Below are positions 7,852-11,604 of a stretch of DNA of 11,604 bases, piece after piece; within the stretch, counting starts at the first letter, position 1, and each line of letters opens with the position of its first letter. The position numbers were made by a program, and so were the translations under genes. The notes beneath the pieces are model-generated. The model had not been told where the DNA came from and did not search any database. It was given only the letters and a program-made list of their open reading frames with translations. The stretch is from Methanomicrobiales archaeon. GTDB lineage: Archaea > Halobacteriota > Methanomicrobia > Methanomicrobiales > Methanoculleaceae. Where the stretch lies: NCBI GenBank assembly GCA_012511245.1, contig JAAZGM010000003.1, positions 1-11,604 on the forward strand, in the 5' to 3' direction.

Positions 7852-7860
7852 TAAAAAGGA
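7852..7860 (-). terminator. T-rich tract, likely terminator of the 53-aa gene
   Basis: The minus strand reads CCTTTTTACTG about 75 bases past the stop codon at 7933. Archaeal RNA polymerase commonly terminates at such T runs without a hairpin. The site lies in the convergent gap between two operons. Confidence 0.35.
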
Positions 7861-7932
7861 TATGGCAGATGGATGATTCCGGGTGAACGGGGGGAGACAG
7901 CGGATCCTCATCCCCGCGGGCAAGGGTTCCCT

Positions 7933-8094
7933 TCAATCATAGAGACCGATCGCAAGGTAGTCGTCATCCGATAGCTCATCCCAGAGTTCAAGGACAACCG
8001 AGCCGTCACTCAGGATATCACCGGGGATGATCCAATCAGAGTCAACTTCCCTGACTTCTTCAACCCCGACCGGGGTTCTCACGAGCACTTTCAT
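7933..8094 (-). CDS. hypothetical small acidic protein (53 aa)
   Basis: The protein begins MKVLVRTPVGVEEVREVD and ends DDDYLAIGLYD. It is strongly acidic in its second half (DELSDDD), has no cysteine and no membrane segment, and I recognise no family. The start at 8094 was chosen over the longer open frame to 8295 because GGAGATGAT, a strong ribosome binding site, sits about eight bases before this ATG, and the upstream extension (rich in R, S, P and G) has the look of translated non-coding DNA. It converges with the helicase operon. A DNA mimic, toxin inhibitor or small regulatory partner are possible for such an acidic protein, but nothing in the sequence decides this. Confidence 0.65.
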   Translation of the reverse strand: MKVLVRTPVGVEEVREVDSDWIIPGDILSDGSVVLELWDELSDDDYLAIGLYD

Positions 8095-8434
8095 AACATC
8101 ATCTCCGCCGGGTCGGCGCTTTAGGGGCACGAAGTGATGATCTCCGGGGCACCCTGCAGCTCTCGCAGAGCGCGATCTCCCGGCCAGCTTTCGTACTGCA
8201 AGCGTCTCATTATAAGACCCACCGAGAGGTCCCAACTGTTTGCTGGGGATCCGGGATCTGGTCGGACAGAGTCGATACCGATACGCTTTAGGCAAAATAA
8301 CTTCGTGAAGGTGTAACTTATAATAGTTCCGGTGGGCGGTCTGTATCCCATCTTGGAATGACGGGGACTGGTCCTATCTTGATCTTAAATAGTGCCCGCC
8401 GGTGATCCATCCGAAGGTACGGGGGGTAAACTGC
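8095..8434 (-). promoter_or_regulatory. 340-bp non-coding gap with several TATA-like boxes
   Basis: No convincing gene is visible on either strand. On the minus strand three TATA-like boxes occur: TATTTAAG (about 8384-8391), TATTATAAG (about 8307-8315) and CTTATAATG (about 8208-8216). All lie more than 100 bases upstream of the 53-aa gene, so its leader may be long or a separate short RNA may be made. Small hairpins include GCTCT-GCG-AGAGC on the minus strand near 8161-8173. The box CTTAAATAGT at 8384-8393 also reads as a TATA box on the plus strand. Confidence 0.4.
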
Positions 8435-8887
8435 CTACTCACTCCGGGGCGGGAACTGGATCGTCATCTTACCCCCGGCACCACGCACGAGCACTACATC
8501 GCGCTGGAGCGCCCTGGCGTAGCCCTCAAGATAGGGTTCGGCAACCCGGATATCCGCAAACGTTTCGCGGACCGCTGTTGCCGCTCCATCGATCGTTATT
8601 ATCACGCCCCCGTCAGCGGTGTTTGAGGATTCGCAGGGGATCCCCCATGTCAGGAGGAGGCCTTCCATCAAGGTCGGGGGATCAAGGCGCTCCTCGGTAT
8701 GGGTGAGGAGCTCCGTTCCGTTCTCCTCGCCAAGCCGTCTGGATATGGCTGCTATCCGCTCCGTGAGCCCGGCGGGGGCATCCATAAGGAGCCTTTGTAC
8801 GAGCGATCCGGTGACATCCTGCCGCCGTAGCGACCGTGTCACCTTGATCAGCTGCCAGTCCCGGGCAAACGAAGTTCCGACGCGCAT
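8435..8887 (-). CDS. hypothetical protein (150 aa), last gene of the lrp operon
   Basis: A soluble 150-residue protein that I cannot assign to a family. It starts MRVGTSFARDWQLIKVTRSL. The middle has LLLTWGIPCESSNTADGG followed by VIITIDGAATAVRETFADI and AEPYLEGYARAL, which reads like an alpha/beta ligand-binding or sensor-type fold; one cysteine (in GIPCESS) is present. No signal peptide or membrane helix is seen. Its ATG lies one base after the stop of the membrane-protein gene, with AGAGGTTG as ribosome binding site overlapping that stop, so the two are co-translated. Its 3' end is followed by the long non-coding gap. Being last in a regulator-led operon suggests a sensing or effector role under control of the Lrp-type protein, which is inference only. 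Confidence 0.75.
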   Translation of the reverse strand: MRVGTSFARDWQLIKVTRSLRRQDVTGSLVQRLLMDAPAGLTERIAAISRRLGEENGTELLTHTEERLDPPTLMEGLLLTWGIPCESSNTADGGVIITIDGAATAVRETFADIRVAEPYLEGYARALQRDVVLVRGAGGKMTIQFPPRSE

Positions 8888-8888
8888 G

Positions 8889-9176
8889 TCAACCTCTCAT
8901 GATGCTGTATGCCATCACGCAGAGACCGAGGATCACCACAATGCGGGAGAAGATCGCCGACCAGGCGACGGCAAACGCGTCGGGCGTGAGGACACTCACG
9001 AGATCAGCGAATGTAATCCCCACAACCAGCGTAAACAGTCCGTAGATGAAGATAAGCAGAGTAGGCTGCCTCACGATCCGGTACGCATTGAAGATGATGC
9101 CGATGAGAAGCGCTCCTAAAAAAAGCGTCACAATCGCGAGCATCTGCTGTATGGTCTCAATTTCCATTCCGTTCAT
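8889..9176 (-). CDS. small membrane protein, three predicted helices (95 aa)
   Basis: Three hydrophobic segments are visible at about residues 11-30, 39-60 and 75-93, joined by a short basic loop (AYRIVRQP) and a polar loop with SVLTPDA. The short length and layout resemble the three-helix membrane proteins that sit beside winged-helix regulators in many archaea (DUF7521-like), though I could not check this. The ATG at 9176 overlaps the stop of the upstream regulator gene in an ATGA arrangement, with AAGGA as ribosome binding site. An ATG three codons downstream (M4) is an alternative. It may act as a membrane anchor or signal partner of the operon; the sequence shows no transport or catalytic motif. 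Confidence 0.8.
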   Translation of the reverse strand: MNGMEIETIQQMLAIVTLFLGALLIGIIFNAYRIVRQPTLLIFIYGLFTLVVGITFADLVSVLTPDAFAVAWSAIFSRIVVILGLCVMAYSIMRG

Positions 9177-9604
9177 GTCTGTTCCTTGACCTTCCTCACC
9201 GAGACGATCGTCTGAATGTCCCTCACCCCTGGAAGACTGGAGAGGGGGACGAGCACACTCCGTTTCAACTCGGATATGTTCTGCACCCGGACCTTGACGA
9301 AGAAATCGCCAGGCTCAAGAACTTCGTAGAGTTCGAGGATGCTCGGGAGTTCCCGCATAAACTCCTCGACCTCTGATTTCCCGTCAGGATGAACCCTGAC
9401 GTTCAGGAAAGCGACCAGTGTATGCTCGAAACACTTCTGGTTGATGACGATCGTGAACCGTTCGAGGATACCGGCGTTCTTTAGTTTTTCAATCCGCTTA
9501 AAGACCGTCGAAGGTGCGATACCCAGCATTGAGCCGAGTTCTGCCATAGACATTCGCCCATCTCTCTGCAGCTCCCGAAGGATCGCTTCGTCGATCTCAT
9601 CCAT
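9173..9604 (-). CDS. Lrp/AsnC family transcriptional regulator
   Basis: A 143-residue protein of the normal Lrp/AsnC length. Residues 1-55 form the winged helix-turn-helix: MDEIDEAILRELQRDGR, then MAELGSMLGIAPSTVFKRI (the HTH, about 20-38) and a wing ending FTIVIN. Residues 62-140 match the RAM ligand-binding and oligomerisation domain (LVAFLNVRV, ELYEVLEPGDFFVKVRV, LPGVRDIQTIVSV). These proteins form octamers or dimers that bind amino acids or related ligands and control nearby genes. It is first in an operon with the membrane protein (4-bp ATGA overlap) and the 150-aa protein. TATA-like boxes lie 25 and 45 bases upstream. Autoregulation is typical for the family. The ligand cannot be told from sequence. 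Confidence 0.93.
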   Translation of the reverse strand: MDEIDEAILRELQRDGRMSMAELGSMLGIAPSTVFKRIEKLKNAGILERFTIVINQKCFEHTLVAFLNVRVHPDGKSEVEEFMRELPSILELYEVLEPGDFFVKVRVQNISELKRSVLVPLSSLPGVRDIQTIVSVRKVKEQT

Positions 9605-9628
9605 TCATAGAGTAGTTACAGGTTTTCA

Positions 9629-9660
9629 GTTATAAGAATTCCGCATTTGGATTTATAATT
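9629..9660 (-). promoter_or_regulatory. promoter of the lrp-type operon
   Basis: On the minus strand AATTATAAATCC (about 9649-9660) and TTCTTATAACTG (about 9629-9640) are both good archaeal TATA candidates. The first would give a leader of about 20 nt, the second a nearly leaderless message. The surrounding AT-rich stretch 9605-9770 stands out from the GC-rich genes and is where Lrp-type proteins would bind. Confidence 0.45.
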
Positions 9661-9732
9661 AGAGTGGATTATTTTTCGTTTCTATCAGATAATGGAAGGG
9701 ATAAGGATATTTTGCCAGAGTAACGTTGGGTG

Positions 9733-9770
9733 ATTAAAAATAAGTTTTAGAGGGGGTGCTGGAAATAAAA
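9733..9770 (-). terminator. T-rich tracts after thiD
   Basis: Reading down the minus strand past the thiD stop, GATTTTATTTCC (9761-9772) and CTTATTTTTAATC (9732-9744) are two U-rich runs, fitting archaeal oligo-T termination. Confidence 0.45.
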
Positions 9771-9803
9771 TCGAGATCTTCGGGGCATCATCGAAATATT
9801 GTT

Positions 9804-10604
9804 TCAACGACTGTGAAAGATTGTGCCTCCAGGATTGACGATCCTGATCAGCCCCACATCTCCTGCCGCTTCCCGGATGGCGGTATCGATGAACGTTCTT
9901 GCCGCGCGGAACCCCTCACGCACGGGCACCCCCCGGGCGAGGCATGCCGCAAGCGCCGCCGAGAAACAGCACCCCGACCCATGCACCGAGTAGGGGTACC
10001 GCTCCCCGGAGAGACGCAGTTCACCGTCCCGGTCGATCAGGACATCGACCGCCGCACCGTCAGCGAGATGGCCGCCCTTCACCACCACGGCACGAGCGCC
10101 GAGATCGAGGATCCGCCGGCCCGCCTCGACCATATCTTCGACGGTCGTGACCCGCATCCGGCTGAGCACCTCTGCTTCCGGGATGTTCGGGGTGACGACC
10201 GCCGAGCGGGGGATGAGGAGTTCCGCGAGGTCCCTGACGGCATCCTCCGCGAGCAGCCGGTGGCCCGATGTCGAGACCATCACCGGGTCGATCACGAGCA
10301 TGGCCCCTTCCGGCAGGGTCTCCGCAACCACACGGACGTTCTCGGCGTTCGCAAGCATCCCGGTCTTCCACGCCCCTATCGAGAAACCGTCGGCGACCGT
10401 CTCCATCTGCGCCCGGACTGCGCCCGGCGGGAGCACCCAGGTCCCCCGCACCTCGTGGGTGTTCTGGGCCGTCACCGCCGTAACGACCGTCAACCCATAG
10501 ACCCCGAGCGCCGTAAACGTCTTCAAGTCCGCCTGGATACCCGCTCCGCCGCCTGAGTCTGAGCCGGCGATGGAACACGCGGCGATCATCTGCGCATCCG
10601 TCAT
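9804..10604 (-). CDS. thiD: hydroxymethylpyrimidine / phosphomethylpyrimidine kinase ThiD
   Basis: A 266-residue ribokinase-fold enzyme that phosphorylates HMP and HMP-phosphate to HMP-diphosphate for thiamine synthesis. Visible motifs: AGSDSGGGAGIQADLKTF (13-30), the signature substrate-binding segment; DPVMVSTSG (106-114); VVTPN (136-140); VVVKGGH (173-179); and HGSGCCFSAALAA (208-220), the anion-hole motif, with C212 the expected catalytic cysteine. The usual form is HGTGC, so the serine and second cysteine are mild variants. The protein ends soon after the kinase domain, so it lacks the ThiN fusion found in some archaeal ThiD proteins. The ATG at 10604 has a close GAAGG before it; the ATG at residue 6 is an alternative start. 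No TPP riboswitch fits the 86-bp divergent gap. ThiD assignment is firm. Confidence 0.95.
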   Translation of the reverse strand: MTDAQMIAACSIAGSDSGGGAGIQADLKTFTALGVYGLTVVTAVTAQNTHEVRGTWVLPPGAVRAQMETVADGFSIGAWKTGMLANAENVRVVAETLPEGAMLVIDPVMVSTSGHRLLAEDAVRDLAELLIPRSAVVTPNIPEAEVLSRMRVTTVEDMVEAGRRILDLGARAVVVKGGHLADGAAVDVLIDRDGELRLSGERYPYSVHGSGCCFSAALAACLARGVPVREGFRAARTFIDTAIREAAGDVGLIRIVNPGGTIFHSR

Positions 10605-10657
10605 CCTTCAGGTGTCGCCCGGTATCTGCTTGAATCTTTGCCTCTGCCCCGCCATTC

Positions 10658-10667
10658 CCTTTATCTC
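10658..10667 (+). promoter_or_regulatory. TATA-like box of the AIR synthase-related gene
   Basis: CCTTTATCTC is centred about 28 bases before the ATG at 10691. No ribosome binding site lies before that ATG. Together this suggests a leaderless transcript. Confidence 0.45.
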
Positions 10668-10690
10668 GTTCTGCACCGACCACTCTTACA

Positions 10691-11604
10691 ATGGACGTAG
10701 AAGAGATCAGCCGCCGGCACCTCGCCGCCGGCACCCCTGACGACGAGATCGTGCGCCTTCTCTCCCGGGATATCCTCTCGATCAAGCACTACCGCGTGAC
10801 CCCCGCATACGCCGAGGCATTCGCCCGTGCGGTCATTGCCGAGGCGAAGAACTCGACCGGGCTCTCCGGCGACCTCTTCACCTTCGAGCCTTCGGGCTCG
10901 ACGATGGGGGAGTTCGGCGTCGGTTCACGAGGGTCGGGCGACTTCTTCGCCCACCGCCAGCTCGCCCGGATCATCGGCCGGACGGATGCTGCGGTCGGCG
11001 TCGACGAGATGGACGACGCCGGCGCCGTCCGTGCCGGTGGGGACTACATCATCACCACCGTCGACGGGATGCACTCCCGCCTCTCCGACTTCCCCTTCCT
11101 CGCCGGGTTCCACGTCACCCGGGCGACGCTCCGCGACGCCTACGTCATGGGGGCAAAACCTGTTGCACTCCTCTCCGATATCCACGTCGCCGACGACGGC
11201 GACGTCGCGAAGATATTCGACTACACGGCGGGAGTCTCCGCCGTCGGCGAGGCGATGGGCGTCCCGCTCGTCACCGGCTCGACCCTCCGGATCGGCGGGG
11301 ACATGGTGCTCGGGACCCGGCTGACCGGGTGCGGCGGCGCCGGCGGTGTCGCAAACCACCTCACCGCGAGGAAGCAGATCGCCCCCGGCGACGGCCTCCT
11401 CATGACCGAGGGGGCGGGCGGTGGGACGATCGCCACCGCCGCGATCTACTCCGGGTTCCCCGAGGGCGTCGAGGAGACGATCAACCTCCACTTCCTCAAA
11501 GCCTGCGAGGCGCTGCTTGCGAGCAGTGTCCTCCAGAGTATCCACGCCATGACCGACGTCACGAACGGCGGGCTCCGGGGCGACGCCTACGAGATGGCCG
11601 AGAC
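10691..11604 (+). CDS. AIR synthase / HypE-related protein, 3' end outside window
   Basis: At least 304 codons, open at the window end. It begins MDVEEISRRHLAAGTPDDEI and has the two-domain PurM/HypE/SelD/ThiL layout. The N-terminal ATP-binding part includes PSGSTMGEFGVGSRGSGDFF (67-86), VGVDEMDDAGAV (102-113), TTVDGMHSRLSDFPFLAGFH and YVMGAKPVALLSDIHV. The C-terminal domain begins near 220 (ARKQIAPGDGLLMTEGAGGG) and contains HAMTDVTNGGLRGDA (285-299), the family glycine motif. It resembles the archaeal AIR synthase-like, HypE-related group rather than true PurM, whose reaction it may not catalyse; the substrate is unknown. It is divergent from thiD with an 86-bp gap. Because AIR is the precursor of the ThiD substrate the pairing is suggestive, but a shared pathway is inference. 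Confidence 0.85.
   Translation, partial: MDVEEISRRHLAAGTPDDEIVRLLSRDILSIKHYRVTPAYAEAFARAVIAEAKNSTGLSGDLFTFEPSGSTMGEFGVGSRGSGDFFAHRQLARIIGRTDAAVGVDEMDDAGAVRAGGDYIITTVDGMHSRLSDFPFLAGFHVTRATLRDAYVMGAKPVALLSDIHVADDGDVAKIFDYTAGVSAVGEAMGVPLVTGSTLRIGGDMVLGTRLTGCGGAGGVANHLTARKQIAPGDGLLMTEGAGGGTIATAAIYSGFPEGVEETINLHFLKACEALLASSVLQSIHAMTDVTNGGLRGDAYEMAE

Noticed and set aside
8095..8295. N-terminal extension of the 53-aa protein to 120 residues
   Set aside because: The extension has poor composition and no ribosome binding site, while the internal ATG at 8094 has a strong one.
8095..8434. tRNA or box C/D RNA in the non-coding gap
   Set aside because: No T-loop GGTTCGAATCC-like sequence, cloverleaf or paired C/D boxes could be found by eye.
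10605..10690. TPP riboswitch between thiD and the AIR synthase-related gene
   Set aside because: The gap is only 86 bp, with no conserved THI-box sequence seen on either strand.
10925..11545. 206-codon open frame antisense to the AIR synthase-related gene
   Set aside because: Low-complexity composition (G, D, E, V, A) typical of a shadow frame; the sense strand shows clear family motifs.

Overview
The window looks like chromosomal DNA of a methanogenic archaeon of the Methanomicrobiales, most like Methanoculleus. The coding regions are GC-rich. Several genes have archaeal TATA-like boxes and GGAG/GGTG ribosome binding sites. The gene set includes an Lrp/AsnC regulator with a small membrane partner, a stand-alone ThiD, and an AIR synthase/HypE-related protein of the kind common in methanogens. 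The genus is an inference from protein flavour, not from a database search.

Layout. Positions 1-825 are a decayed accessory patch: a possible tail of a TnpB-type gene, a strong hairpin like an IS200/IS605 right end, a 12-bp inverted repeat, and a broken C-terminal remnant of a UDP-N-acetylmannosamine/UDP-glucose-type dehydrogenase with a visible 2-nt frameshift. A small cysteine-containing protein of unknown function follows on the minus strand (826-1245), reading away from the next operon.

Positions 1378-7768 are the core of the window. Two large overlapping genes encode an AddB-like protein (inactive helicase fold plus a C-terminal PD-(D/E)XK nuclease with four iron-sulfur-type cysteines) and an AddA-like protein (complete UvrD/Rep-type helicase plus C-terminal PD-(D/E)XK nuclease). 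Together they should form a two-subunit helicase-nuclease of the bacterial AddAB type, which is not the usual archaeal end-resection machinery (HerA-NurA-Mre11-Rad50). The AddB gene carries a diverged internal duplication.

Positions 7933-9604 are all minus strand: a 53-residue acidic protein behind a roughly 340-bp non-coding stretch with several TATA-like boxes, and a tight three-gene operon (Lrp/AsnC regulator, three-helix membrane protein, unknown 150-residue protein). After an AT-rich gap come thiD (minus, thiamine pyrimidine kinase) and, divergently, an AIR synthase-related gene cut by the window end. No tRNA, rRNA or CRISPR array was seen. I found no wholly new system; the AddAB-like pair and the decayed transposon/dehydrogenase patch are the items most worth checking.
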